A DNA stretch of 64,000 nucleotides, from positions 2,800,683 to 2,864,682 of the forward strand of contig VWZP01010273.1 in NCBI GenBank assembly GCA_013396995.1, in the 5' to 3' direction. The translations under genes and the position numbers were made by a program. Shown piece after piece: positions 1-12,410 of the stretch. The stretch comes from Dicaeum eximium (Eukaryota > Chordata > Aves > Passeriformes > Dicaeidae). Under the pieces are notes generated by a model that was given only the letters and a program-made list of their open reading frames with translations, made no database searches and was not told the origin of the DNA. The stretch's first letter is position 1; each line of letters starts with the position of its first letter.

Positions 1-3000
1 GGGCTTGATTCATGAAGGTAGTATACATTATATACATGACTTTCCCATGGATACACATGCAGTGTTGAACAGACTTTTTTCAAGATCTCAAAAACTTTAA
101 GCTTCATGTATCTTTTTGAATAGGTACTAATATGGTATTGCATCAGTAAAACGTTCTTTTTTTTTTTTTCAGACATAAAATTGCAAGTAAGTATGCCTAA
201 ACTGCTAATTCTTTAAAGCCAGGGGTGGTCTACTTTATTTCTTGAATGATGTTTAATATCTCTATTAGAGTACTGTCTTTGTGTCCTGTATGTTACTGAA
301 GAAGCCAATAGCTTTCATGTTAGAAATCACTAATTTTAAACGTAGACTTAAATGTGTATTGGCAAAGTATTGCAAGCCTGCAGTCTTACATCAAGGGATA
401 TAAAAAATGGAATCAAGGCTGTTTTATTCTCATATTTATCATGAAATATTTATATTCTATTTCTTTTCTCGTAATTTTATAGTAAAATAAAATAACTTAA
501 AAATTAAAATAATTTATTAAAGTTATTAAAAATACCAAAGTTATCAGTTATTAGTTATTAAAATAAATAAGTTATTAAAATAACTAAGTTATTAGTTATG
601 AAAAAGAACTAAGGAGCATTTTTAAGATCCCCAAGTCTCTTCTCACAAAGGGAATGGTGAGATGTCCTGAAGTGATATTATGACGTATAATTAGGCATTT
701 GCTTTTTAGCATGAAATCTGAAAATTATGGCTTCCAGAGAAAAAAAGAAAATATCACATACAAAAAGTGACCCTTGTTCTCCTCCTCGGTAGGCAAAATA
801 AACTTCTATGTCTTATGGCTAAAATGCTATTACCTTCCTAAAGAGTATGCCTCTGTTACCAATCCACGTCTCAGCACGTCTCTGGTAGCATAGCACAGAA
901 TTATTTGGAAAAGGATATTTTAAAAAGTTGTTAAAAAGACCTGTCTTTTTAGAATAGCTGTCTCTGGGACTCACATGAGTCTACTCTGTGAAGAGCCAAA
1001 AAAAGTAAGATATGAGGAGAAGAGAAAAGTGTTGTATTACGAAAAGCCTTTAAAAGCCAACATCAGTGAAGGTATGTCTTGGGTGCTCACAGCACATGGG
1101 TAGGCAAAGGACTAACATCTGCCAGAAAGCTGAAGAGATAGTAGCAATATTCTCTCTGGGATCTATTTAATAGAATGTTTTTTATTAAAGAGAGATGGGA
1201 AAAAATAGCATAGAAAATACAAACCCTTTCAACAGCATCATGAAAGAATATTCAAGTTAGAGTGCTACAATTTTAAGGATGATGTTTCCTTGCCTGTTGC
1301 ATGCAGGTGCAATTCCCTCAACAGTAAAGATAATTAATGGTATGAGTTAACAGCAGAAAAGGTCCCTGGAAGAATTGTAGATTTTGGTAGTGAAGTGAAA
1401 ATTACTCAACTCTTGACTCACAGGAGACAGTCAGTTATGTCAAATGATGTTGATTCATTGTTTCTAATACCAATTAGTAATTTTTTTAACGGCAAATTTA
1501 CAAAAGACATTAAATGGATTGCTTTCTTAATGTAGTAATATCTTTCATTAACAATAAACAGCTGATATTACTAGAGGGAGAAGCAGTAATTTGTAACAAA
1601 TGGAAGTATTCTACAATACTGTGGAATTTTAGCTGTATAATTTAACTTAGGTAAATTATTAACACTATTAAATTGTTAGAAATAAGCCATGTGAGAATGA
1701 GTTACAGATTTCAAACATGGATTCTTTCATATCTGAATGAAAGTGCTGAAATGAAGATCAATCCTGAACTGTGCAGCACTGATCAAGTGCTTAATTTGGG
1801 ATATTTAGCAAGTTTAATTTTAAAAGGGATTTGAAAACTTGTTGCTTTCTGATACAAATAGTGGAGATGGTATGGAGAGAAATTACTCAGGCTATGAAGG
1901 TCCCATTTCTAATGCTGTCACTAATAGTTCTTAATAAATCTCTTCTCTGAATTTCTTCCTTTCTGTGACATTGATATACCTCTTATACCCCAACAAATAA
2001 ATTCAATGTTAATTCGGATGTTGATGTGGTTTCTGCACATCATTTCAAGAACAAATATGTTGGAATAAACCAGGGTGGAGTGACAAAAGCTTGTCTAAAT
2101 TCAATTGAGGACATAGGTAGGAAAAAAGTATCCACAGCTTCTTGGCCAAATACAGCCAAAGTTAATTTCCTTCATCTATTCCTCTGTATGTTTCAGCAAG
2201 CAAAATTCAAAACGTGTGATAATAAGGTTTTTACCGTTCGAAAAGAATTGCTATGAAAATTAAGTTCTTGCTTTAAGCTTTAATACCAGCCTTTCAAAAG
2301 CCTGAGGTGCCTGATGGCTGCAAACCCCTCTAAAGACACACAGCACTGATGAAGTTTATTGTAGATTTGACTATTAACATGTTAATATTTCAGGTGCTTT
2401 TATAGTTTGCAAAATTCACTCCCAACCATTATGCAAAAAATACATGCCACAGTTTTGGTGCTTAGGTCTCCTGTGTATCGCTCAGTTTGTTGGAAAACTA
2501 TCAGCAAAGCGAAAAAAGTGCACACAATTTTTTCTGCATAGGACAATAACAATTAGAAAAATGAGCTAATTTTCTAATTTGAAGGTAAGAGCTATTCTAA
2601 TCCGAAGATGATGAGAGACACACAAACTTTCCCAAAAGACAGTAATGTTTTCGTGAAAAGCCAGCCAGTTCAGTCCTTTGAAATTCTACATTTTCCAGCT
2701 TGGTCTGGCATGAGTTATTCAGCTCCTGTTTGTCTCTGAGAGAGAGAGATAGTTTTGCAGATTAAAACCATAGCCTCCAGTCTACTGGGACCAATCAGCT
2801 AATTTATGTTTAAATTGTTGCAAGAATTTAATTAAATACCCAGTATCCTAGCAAGCACATTTAATACTGTCAAAGAGCTATTTTTAGCCCTCGAGGCATG
2901 TAATTACTAGCTCTAGTCCATAAGGGAATTTCATCCTTAGAGATTTTCATTATATTTCGGAAGGATCCTCTCTGCTAGTGGTAGCAGATACATCCTAAAC

Positions 3001-5234
3001 AGTGTTCAGCTTCTTGCCAATGGGATACTGAGGTTTCCAGAGACTGAAAATTCATATCACTGACATGTTGACATGGGACAACCCATTTATACCAGAATAC
3101 TCTTATATTACTCTTGCAGCTACTTGTTATTTCTGCTTTCCTAATGGTAAGAAAAATAAATAACTCATAGAAAGCTCTACCATGAATAAAACTCAAGCAA
3201 TAAAAATTCCATCCAGCTCTGTCAGTCATTCTACTCTTCACAGTGTGTCTAGCTTATTAATGAAACAGATTTTTGTTTGAGAATAGCTGTTTCCCCATAA
3301 AGTTATGAAAATATGCTAAAAGCAGCACACAGACTCTTTTCACAGACAACTATTGCTATTATTTATTTCTTCAACATCAAGGTGAGGAAAGGAGAGGGTT
3401 TTTTTTTTTTCACTGTTATTGTGAAGTACTTTACATATTTTTAAAAGCTGGTCTGGTTTAAACATAAATAATTTTCCTCTATTGATGGGGTTTTTTTTCC
3501 AGTTGTGCAATTCATGGATAGCACAACTCTCCAGGTTCAAAATTTACAGCTCCTTCTTTAATTTCCTTCCTTCTTCCCTGATCAAAAGTACCATGACAAA
3601 TGAGGTTGATGAAAATACTTATGAGCATTTTTAAATACAAAATTTCACCCTTAAATGAAAGTTATTTAACCTTTTGTGCTTAATTAAATATGTTGCAATC
3701 AAGCTAATATTCTCAGCACATATTTTAAAATGTAATTAAAAGGAAATATAGAAATGTTTTTTCTTCCACCAATAATAAATTTTTCCTCTCATGCAAAATT
3801 AATTTACTTTTCCCCAATATTTCCACAATGTATTTTGCCTTTGATGCCTACACACTTAAATTATTTGCCTCATTTAGCACTAAAAAGACAGGGAAGCTCA
3901 GAAAAAAAAAAAAAGAGGAAATACAAAGTCCAGTATGCTATAGCTGAGCACTTAAGATCAAATTATTTCAGGTAACATAAATAGAATCTGGTGTCAATAT
4001 ACAGGAAAGTGTAATCCAAAGCATAATAAACTTTGCATATCTACACACTTCTGAATGAACACTCTTATCATGTTACTGATTCTAGTAGTAATAATTTTGC
4101 ATTAGAGGAATTGCTTTCCACTGTAACTCCAGGCAATATTTGTCCTCAGCTGTATACAAACACAGAGTTTTGAAGGACTGCTTAGAACAGCCATCCTGCT
4201 GAGCATCCCCAGTCATCAGAAGGGCAAAATGGTCTGGCTTAAGATAAACCATCATGACAATGCTCTTTCACCTGCTTAGTAACAAAGCATGAAGAATAAT
4301 CTTAAATATATTTAAAATCTAATTCATTTAGTGTCTCTGAAATTCACGATGAGAAAGTATTTTAAAACAGATGCATTACAAGGACAGAGCCAAAGATGAC
4401 AAAATGCCTGGCAGTACTCTGAGAGTGCTGTATGACATCAGTGGAATTAAGGACCTATAGTCACCAGCTGGTAACATGCACAGCTCTTCTCTTTGTATGC
4501 ATCAGATACAAGCAGAGGACTGATGCTAACAAAGGAAGATGAAGTATACTTCCATGAAGAAAACTATCTTCAAAGTTATAGATCATTAAATTACCATATT
4601 CTACCACCTTGTTTTTTTTAAAGTAATGAATGCTAGTCAGTTATATGTGTCTGGCAACTATAAGTTTGTTTTTATATACCAGTGACAGCTTTGCTGGCAA
4701 GAAAATCCATCTATGCAAATAGATATTATTAGCTTGTTTTTTTTACAGTTATGTTTGCCATTATTTCTTCTTAATTCTGTTCCTTCTAATTTAGTGTTGC
4801 ATTGAGTGCCTGCTATTTCCTTGTCTAAAAAAAAAAATCAATTAGTATATCTGAATGGCAAGATGGCCTTTCCTTGCCTGAGAATGATAAATACATTGTT
4901 GCTAGGAAACAGTTTCCAAAGACAAATTTTTTGAAGGACAGCAATTATACAGATTTTAAAAATGTCCCAACTATAATCTCAAAGCAATGCAAAACCAGAA
5001 AGTTCTCTTATGGGATGGAGAGGCTCTGTAGGCAGACAGAGCTAGTTAGTAACCTGTTTTACTAGATAACCCTTTTATTACATATCCTTCTTTTACCCTC
5101 TTCCTATACCATGTAAAACATCCCTTTCTGAGACTATAATTCAAGCAGTATTCGGGCATGATTGTAGCTCCCACTTCTCTGGCACATAATCTGATCTTCA
5201 AAAACATTGTCCATAAGAATAAAAACAGGTTAGC
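1..5234. other. Unique AT-rich non-coding stretch
   Basis: No repeat family, RNA gene or convincing exon was recognised here. The reading frames are under 90 codons, overlap on both strands and have no familiar domain. Visible local structure: a 13-base T run ending in CAG near 157-171, a degenerate AT-rich repeat at about 481-600, a short GA run near 2740, and A or T runs near 3400, 3490 and 3900. The part from about 2560 to 2930 contains several TAAT-core motifs and looks less degenerate than its surroundings; it is treated as a weak regulatory candidate in the findings. Intergenic or intronic DNA is the simplest reading. Confidence 0.6.
481..600. repeat. Degenerate AT-rich tandem repeat
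   Basis: The stretch repeats variants of AGTTATTAAAATAA many times with insertions and substitutions, and is almost free of G and C. It is a low-complexity satellite-like tract with no coding potential. The units are imperfect, so it is probably old or grew by slippage. Confidence 0.7.
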
Positions 5235-5840
5235 TCAGCAATGGGCACAGTCTTGGGCTCTGACACCTCCTGGGCCACAGCTGGGGCCCCCGGCAGCGTC
5301 GGCAGGTGGGGGAGCACATGGGTGTTCCTCTGGTCCAGGGGGTTTTCCAGACACCTTGCTGTCCCATCTGGGGTGCCAGAACCAATGCCTTGAGAGGCTG
5401 TCCTTGAACAGAGACTAGACAGAGTTAAAGAATAAAGTAGTTATTTATTAAAAGGCCTCAATGGATACACCTTGGGCAGTGCAAGAGCCCAGCCAGGGCT
5501 ACACCCAAGATGAACCAAAATGGTCACAAAATGGACAACTGGTCATGGGGTCTCTCACTTTTATAAGTTTTGGCCCATTTGCATATTGGAGTTAATTGTC
5601 CAATTACAGCTTCAGGTTATGAAGTCCCATCCTTCTTGTTTTCTCTCTTCACTCCACCATTGTTTATTCTTTTTGGGCCTGAAGCTTGTAACAGTTATCC
5701 TTGGTTCTCAAGCTGGAAAAGGGTTGTTTTGTCTAATTACCCTGTGAAGAGAACTTACTAACACTTAATATGAAGCTCAGAGCTCCACACCTAGGCAGCA
5801 CAGAATATAAAAAATATGAAAGCTGGAACTTAAGGCATCA
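5235..5840 (-). mobile_element. ERVK-like endogenous retrovirus LTR, possibly with leader remnant
   Basis: Read on the minus strand, this has the order expected of a retroviral LTR. A TATA-like TTATAAAAG lies at 5566-5558. About 110 bases downstream is a polyadenylation signal AATAAA at 5449-5444, inside a T-rich R/U5-like stretch. The minus-strand 5' end is probably at 5840, where the sequence begins TGATGCCTTAAG. A lysine-tRNA primer-binding-site-like 18-mer at 5378-5361 (begins TGGCACCCC, ends TGGGAC) suggests that the LTR proper stops near 5380 and that 5235-5360 is a GC-rich remnant of the internal leader. I count 13 of 18 matches to the textbook Lys sites. No gag, pol or env frame is present. 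I found no convincing target-site duplication. The ERVK assignment rests on layout and recall of passerine LTRs; the exact family is not determined. Confidence 0.65.
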
Positions 5841-7471
5841 TGGTCCTTCCTCAAAGGTACTGATATGCATATTTGGCCATATTTTAATTAAAGTGTATTT
5901 GGAAAGTTTCAGTAATGTGCCATCCCGGCAGCCTCAGTAAAAGCTGGATGAGGAGACAGCTGCACTGAAATTATTGAGACTAAAAATGTTTCTGCATGGC
6001 CCAGCTGCCAAATACGTGAAATTTTTATTTCCTTTTAAGTGTCTTTTTATTTTCCTTTTAAGTGTCTTTTAGATGATGCTGATTTGAGAAGACCAAATGC
6101 TACTGAGTCTGAACTTGCACCTCTGCAGAGTTTTCTATGTAGTCTTGCTTCTTAGGCAGAATTTCAGAGAATTCACTGTTTTGCCTCTTGTCCCAGAGGC
6201 CCTCTTGTCCAGTCTGGGATCTCCCCACACTGTGGGCTCCAGGCAAAGTGAAACCACCACATATTCCCCAGGGAAGCAGTCACACACTCAGCTCACAGCC
6301 TCTACACTGAGCAGTGCAGACCAGATCCTTCCCCTACCCCCTGTGCTCTTTTCACAGCAATCCCTTGTACCTTCCCCTCCAGTCCTTTGCTCTGAGACAT
6401 CTTCTCAAAACACCCAGGCTGCATTTCAGAAGCGTCTGTAAGAAAAAACCCAAACTTGCTCCATCTGCTGCCCCTGTTCTGTGTCAGAGACAGTATTTTG
6501 CAGCAGCTGTTTTCTCATGAGAGGTTCAGGCACTGCCATGGGAGGCAAATAGACCCTCAAACACCTGCCTGGCCATGGCCAGTAGAGGATGTATCCTTCA
6601 TTGCACTGATGGGAACTTTGGGGACTCAAGGCGATTTTGGTGCAGAAAAAGAGAGTGGCTCTGAGCTCAGAACATAAAATTATATATATGCATAGAATTT
6701 GGCAGCAGCACCCTTATTATTGATTGATATTCTCAAGTAGCATAAATAAATACTTAGCAGTCTGGCCAGTATTCAGATTCCTCTGATTGTTTCATTTGCC
6801 AACATCCAGATGAGATTTTCCAGTCTGTCCTGTAAAACTCCCTTTTTGCTTTACCAGAGAAAGTTGTTTCCAGAAGATAACTAATTCACACAGGTAGTGA
6901 AAGTCTATCAGGAGGCAAAAAGAATGAGGTAAAGGCTCCGAAGTCAGAGCTCAAGGGATGCTTGGTTGAACAAGAAAAATGCTGCTGAGAGATTCTAGCT
7001 GTGCAGGTGCATGGAACAAGGTATCTATGTAATGATAATTTCTTTTTCACGGAAGAGCAATTCTAACACTCCTTTGGTCCTTACAATGGAAATGAGTTTG
7101 GGTTTTTCCAAAATGTGAAGCTTTCATTACTTTCTTGATGTAAACTTCCAAATTTAATCAAATTTACATTATGATTAGAAGAATTTAGTACTTCTTTTAT
7201 ACACTATAAAATACAAAAAAGAGCATAATACATGGAGGCAGAAAAAACATGTATAGTGTTATCACTAATAAATAAAATTTTTCAGGTGCATTGCTGAATG
7301 AAGGATTTCTTTTGCATGAAATGTTTCTCACTTCAGAGTTTTTGATCCAAAGTAAACATCTGTTTCTAAAGAAACAATAGCAACACAAAGCTGCCCAGAC
7401 AATGACTATGTATTTTTTCACTGCAATAAATTAAAATTGAAGTATTAGTCATCATTTAAGACTAACTTAAG
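5841..7471. other. Unannotated stretch with a GC-richer island
   Basis: No repeat family was recognised. About 6180-6670 is clearly richer in G and C than the flanks and carries overlapping frames on both strands (114 codons plus, 67 codons minus), none with a known motif. It could be an unrecognised old repeat or a non-coding exon; nothing decides it. A short tandem duplication at 6022-6066 is listed separately. Confidence 0.5.
6022..6066. repeat. Tandem duplication of a 22-23 bp unit
   Basis: Two adjacent copies of a T-rich unit occupy 6022-6043 and 6044-6066. They differ only by one extra T in the second copy. Both contain CCTTTTAAGTGTC. The near-identity suggests a recent slippage duplication. 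No function is apparent. Confidence 0.85.
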
Positions 7472-7725
7472 TATAGAATCATAGAACCATAGAATCACTG
7501 AGGTTAGATAAGACCTCCAAGGTCATCAAGTCCAATATTTGACTGAACATCACCATGCCATGAATCTCATAGGATTGCCCTCAGCCCATTGAGCCAGCCT
7601 GTCCATGTCCCTCTGCAGAACCTTCCCTGCAGTGGAGCAACATTCCCGCCCAATTTAGTGTCATCTGCAAATCTATGAAGAGTGCAATCAATCTCCTCAA
7701 CCCAATGATCTTTAAAGATAAAGTC
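7472..7725 (-). mobile_element. CR1 LINE fragment: RT piece joined to 3' end
   Basis: The plus strand begins with three copies of an ATAGAATC-like octamer (7473-7496), the reverse complement of the CR1 3' terminus, followed by the usual CR1 3' UTR. From about 7575 to 7725 it switches to the reverse-transcriptase region. Reading the minus strand near 7672-7645 gives RFADDTKLGG, which contains the FADD form of the polymerase catalytic motif; further on it reads QRDMDRLAQWAEG. The roughly kilobase-scale ORF2 sequence that should lie between this RT piece and the 3' UTR is missing, so the copy is internally deleted. It is dead: very short and interrupted. CR1 is the dominant LINE of birds. Confidence 0.9.
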
Positions 7726-8716
7726 CTATTGCAAGTTATCCCTGTTATATTGAGGCAGGAATTCCCAAAAATACAAACTGAGAAGCATATTTTTCCAATT
7801 TTAAAGTTTTGTATTCTTCCAATAGATAAGGATCACCTGTACTGGAACTGCATTTGTGCAATATGCACGGGCATTAAAACAAAATGGGCAGGGTGATCAA
7901 AATGAAATATGCTTAATACCTCAGAATGTAATAGTAATTCCTAAGTTATGTCTCCGGGCCTCTAAACTAATGGCTAAACAAAAAAAAAAAAGCCATAAGT
8001 ATCCAAGTTTGCAAGTACAGTCCCAAAAGGCTACCCTTCATGAGCTGTTTAGTTAGGGAGGTTATTAAACTAATAAAATCTAAAAGTTTTGCTTTTGGGA
8101 TCGTGCAGTTTTTCACCCCCAGAAACTGCTGTATCAGGTATTTCAGGTATGTTGTATATCCCATAGTGCTCACTCAAACTCTCCATCTACACAGTCCTTA
8201 GGGGCTTCTCAGGCCTCTGAGGTTTCCATTCTGTTGGGTGTTCAGTGTTGGTATCCAACCTTTTGCAGGAAAATTCACTAATTCACTTCACCAAAACTTG
8301 GCACCAAACAAAAGCCGTATAGAACATTAGTGTCAAGCATACCCTGGCAGCCACAAATTCTGGATCAAAATATCTTTGAAAGGCAAGACATTCTGGAAGT
8401 ATTTCAACATTCAAAATGTTTTCTCTCTATTGTTTTTTTTTTTTTGTCAAGACATGAAAAGAGAATTTCTTGACAACTACAGCAAGATTGCCTTGTGCCT
8501 CTTCTCTAGATATATTAGATAATTATATTTGTTTCCTCATTCCACTCTGTGTGTGTATATGTACAAGTAAAAAGTACTTAAAATGTTTTATGTATAGGAA
8601 GAATGTTTTCAGTTTTGGTGTGATCAAGTGTCACTGGAGGACCAAAGTCCCATCTTTCTTGAAATGCAGGATAACAATACGTGTCCTTCTAAATTCAGAG
8701 GAGCAGGGAAAGAAAA
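7726..8716. other. Unique non-coding stretch
   Basis: I see no repeat or gene signal beyond an A run near 7980 and a T run near 8432. Small frames on both strands lack recognisable motifs. Confidence 0.5.
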
Positions 8717-9304
8717 CTCATTATTTTACTCCAGCCAGCAGCTGAACACCACATAGCTGCTCACTTATTCCTTGCTGGTTAGATGGGAGACAATCAGAAG
8801 GATAAAATTTGTGGGTTGAGATAAGGGTAGTTTAACAGGTAAAGCAAAATTCTTGTACAAAAGCAACAAAACCCAAGCAATTGATTCACCCCTTTTTGTG
8901 GGCAGGCAGGTGTTCAGCCACCCCCAGGAATGCCTGTCTGCCATGGTCTGTCACAGGTAATGGGGACTTGGGAAGACAAACACTGTCTCTCTGAAAAGTA
9001 CTTCCCTTTCTTCTTCATCAGCCAGCTCTCCATGCTGATCATGACACCACATGGGTTGGAATATTGCTTGGTTCAGCTGGGATAAGGTATCCCAGATGTG
9101 TGTCCTCCTAAATTTTTTCTCCTCAGCCTCATCAGTGGTGAAGTGGGGTGAGGAGCAGAGAAAGCCTTGGCTCTGTGCAAGCACTGCTCAGCACTGAAAA
9201 AGCATCCCTGTGTTATCAACACAATTTCCAGTACAAATCCCAAGTATATCCTCCTACTAGCTATGCTGAAGAAAATTAACTTCATCCCAGTCAAAACCAG
9301 CACA
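8717..9304 (-). mobile_element. Avian ERVL-type LTR, nearly full length
   Basis: On the minus strand it starts at 9304 with TGTGCTGGTTTTG and continues through the GTTAATTTTCTTC block, GTGTTGATAACACAG and TTGTCTTCCCAAGT. The 3' part contains TGGCTGAACACCTGCCTGCCC and a TTTTGCTTTACC block, ending near GCTGCTGGCTGGAGT at about 8717. This is the order of a very common avian ERVL-like LTR as I recall it. The region where a TATA box is expected is degraded, and the last bases no longer form a clean CA end. No internal retroviral sequence flanks it, so it is probably a solo LTR left by recombination. No target-site duplication was found. Short frames inside it are not genes. Confidence 0.8.
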
Positions 9305-12300
9305 GCTTGTATTATATCTCAGTTAATTCAAGTTCTCTTGAGTAGTAATATAATACACAGAAATTACTATCCTCTGATTATTTTCTACTCTGTAATTGAT
9401 GACATGGTCTTCTTTCTAATTCTCTAATCTTTCTCTTTGATTAAATCAAACAGAAACAGTCCTGTTGTAAGCCTTTATAAGGATAAAATTATTTAGGTTT
9501 GACAAGACTAGGGCAGAAAATAAAAAACTTTCTAAAGCTGTTATGTAATTACACTACTTAATGGCTGCTGCAATTCAACATGTAGAAATGCAAAATATTG
9601 AATAGGAGAGGGACCAATTTAAAACTTCTTACATATACAAAAAGTCCTGAGAAGGGAAATTGTAATTATTGAAGCCTAGAAGATCAAGAGCTTTCCTAAA
9701 AGGAAAGACTGAAAGCAGCTGGACTAATTATTTTGAAGGGAGCGGGGAGTAGGTTTGTTAAAAGACAGTAAAATCTGTTATGGTAAAGATATATATTAAA
9801 TCAGAAGTTATAAAAATAATGTTAGTCCATGCTCTTCCCATAATATAAGTCCAGAAAAGCATTCACAGACAGTAAGATTAATGTATTTGAAATGGTTCAG
9901 GGGAATACTTTTTTGTGCAAAGTGAAATTTATCTGCAAAACTCCCTGTGGAAGGTATCTTTCTTCCATTTTGTTAGGATATTAACTCCTCACTTCCACTG
10001 ACAAGTAAGAGTAATTGTTCCCAAGGTATCTGGTATTATTGATTACAGTTTCCTCTGAAGCATCAGTTACAGTATGTTTTCAGGGACACACAGTGTTAAA
10101 GGAGCTCTGTGGTGTTCAGCTGCTCCAGCAAGACAAACCATCCACTCCCATACCTGGCTGAGGATCCCAGAAGGGGAGAACTGTAAATTCCTAGTTCTCA
10201 TTGCAGGTGCAGGAGAAATAAGGTTCAGGCAGCTGAGTATTTCCCAGCAGTCTGCTCAAAAAGGAGTATGTAAAAAATCCCATTGTGCAAAGAGTTGTAT
10301 ATTTTGGTTCATGTCCATCAGGGTCCTTTACCTCATGCTTAAGTTCAGCATTTAAACTGGTTTGCTTTCCACACAAGTTTTACCCCTTGGATCTAGAGAT
10401 AACTGCAGAGAAAGAGATGAAAGAAAATGAATAAATCTGTATCCATTCACTTCAGAGACAGCAGACCTCAGGACATGCCATTCCCTTGTGGCACCTCATA
10501 GAAGAAAACCTTTTCTGACTTCTTCCACAAAATGTACAGGAAAGTAAAAACTCAGCAAGCAAACCTTATTTTACAACATAGTAGGATGATTTTTTTTTTC
10601 CCCCCATGCTTCTCACTTCCTGATGGAGTTTGGTAAAATGATCAGTCCTTGCACTTAAGGCCTCTCTGAATTTTCTCCCATGCATCTTTGTCACTCTTTT
10701 TTCTAATAAAAATGCTAAATTAATGTGTTTTCTCCTTGATGTAGTATGGGATTTATATAAACTTACTGACTATTATAAAGCTATTTTCAGCTGTGTATCT
10801 CATAACCCTTTCACAAAAATCTGATTGATTTTATAGATTTTTAAAATCTCCTGTGTCACGTTTCAGAAATAAAGTACTAAAAATACTTCTAATAACAACA
10901 AAGTCCACTACAGGCCCAGACATTTTGAATACATGATGAGTTTTATGCATATAGAATAACTTAGTAAAAAGGTAGGAAGTTAATTATAAAGGAAGTTTAA
11001 AATAACATCTGATAACTCTCTTTTTATAACAGTTTTAAAAATATTTGAGAGTCTCAGAAGTATCCTTCTCTAAAAGGCAACACACGCATTTTTAGGTTTG
11101 GTTTGGGGTTTTCTTAGGTATAAAATTAAAAATTTTACATATAATGCAATGTTATCTTTCATCATAATTCTGGTTTAAGGAATTACTGGCTTTCATGAGT
11201 ATTCAAATTGCTAACAAAAAGAAAAAGACTATGTAAATAAAAACAGCAGGAATTTCGGATACAGGATGACTTTACAAGCCTAGTTAAGCATGGTAGGACA
11301 GTTATACAGCCCAGTCAAGTATGGCTGATTGATTTTTATCTGCAAATTGTTATCAACTGTGAAAGCTGGCTGCAGGTTGTTAAAATCAAGAGCCCTGTGC
11401 ATTCTATTTAGAGAACACTGGTTGCATAATAAATCTGTTTTCCTGTGAAAAGCAGGCAATTAGTATTAATGATTTCATCACAAAGAGCAAGAGAACACTT
11501 AAAAGTTGCCAGAGATGCTGAATTGAAAAACACCGTTAAAACAAAGATTATGATGTTACTCAGGAAGAGCTGCATCCTTCAAAGCCTGGGGAAAAAGAGT
11601 AAGAGCTCAGAGACATGGTGCCAATGACAGCACAATATGCAAATACACATTAAGGACTTTTGGACAAAGTGGGTACTCTCTAGATAAAAAAGATTTAGAT
11701 GAATTTATAATGAAAGGTAAGGAATGGCAATTGGTATCATTTGAGAAACATTTCATAGCAGGAGGGAGTTTTGAAGAGAACGGGGAAATAGTCTTAGATG
11801 TAGACCACAGGCTCTACATGAAAGTTAATTTCTGTAGCAGTGCCAAGCAGATAGCAGGGATTTTTAACCTTGAGTGATGCCAAATTAACAAGTAGGATGT
11901 GTTGTGGTTCATTACAGAACATTGAGTGTAAATCTACAGAAAAGTATGATATGGCATTATAAGAATTAGGATCTAGAAACCTCCAAATAAGGCTTATCTA
12001 AATAACTGGCATATTTAGTTAGCTCCAAAAGTGCCTCATAGATGTGCAATAGAGGATGAAAACCAGTAAAAGAATGATAAAATATATAAGAAACTAATTA
12101 AAAGTCTAAAGGGGATGTTGTAGTTCAGATTTTCTGCATCTCAGCCACTGCCCAGATGGGCCCATGTGTGCTTTGGTGACCACTGTATTGTAGTAATGTG
12201 AGCTGGATCTGTATTACACTGCTCTGAATTGGTACTACTGGGGGACAGAACAGATGCTGATGAAATCTTAAAAAGCAGATTGAGCCTAATTTCTGGAAAA

Positions 12301-12349
12301 TCTAGAAGCAGGAAAAATTCTGAAGAAAACATCTCCAGGCAGTGGGCTT

Positions 12350-12375
12350 CTCTCAATGCTCCAAGGCATTGAGAG
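12350..12375. repeat. Perfect 10-bp inverted repeat (hairpin 1)
   Basis: CTCTCAATGC at 12350-12359 pairs perfectly with GCATTGAGAG at 12366-12375 across a 6-base loop. A second perfect 10-bp hairpin begins 14 bases further on. No terminator-like T run follows. Confidence 0.85.
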
Positions 12376-12388
12376 TACCTGTATGGGA

Positions 12389-12410
12389 CAGATGCTCTGA
12401 AGAGCATCTG
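12389..12410. repeat. Perfect 10-bp inverted repeat (hairpin 2)
   Basis: CAGATGCTCT at 12389-12398 pairs perfectly with AGAGCATCTG at 12401-12410 with only two bases between the arms, making an almost perfect palindrome. With such a short loop it is better seen as a near-palindromic DNA site or cruciform seed than as a stable RNA hairpin. Confidence 0.85.

Noticed and set aside
157..188. Micro-exon between a T-run/CAG acceptor and a GTAAGT donor
   Set aside because: The enclosed segment is about 17 bases; the acceptor is a slippage-prone homopolymer, and there is no neighbouring coding signal.
5841..5846. TGGTCC as target-site duplication of the ERVK-like LTR
   Set aside because: The only matching hexamer on the left (near 5331) is not next to a TG or CA terminus, and a chance match in 600 bases is likely.
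8951..9303. Two overlapping minus-strand frames of 76-77 codons
   Set aside because: They lie inside the ERVL-type LTR, which is non-coding.
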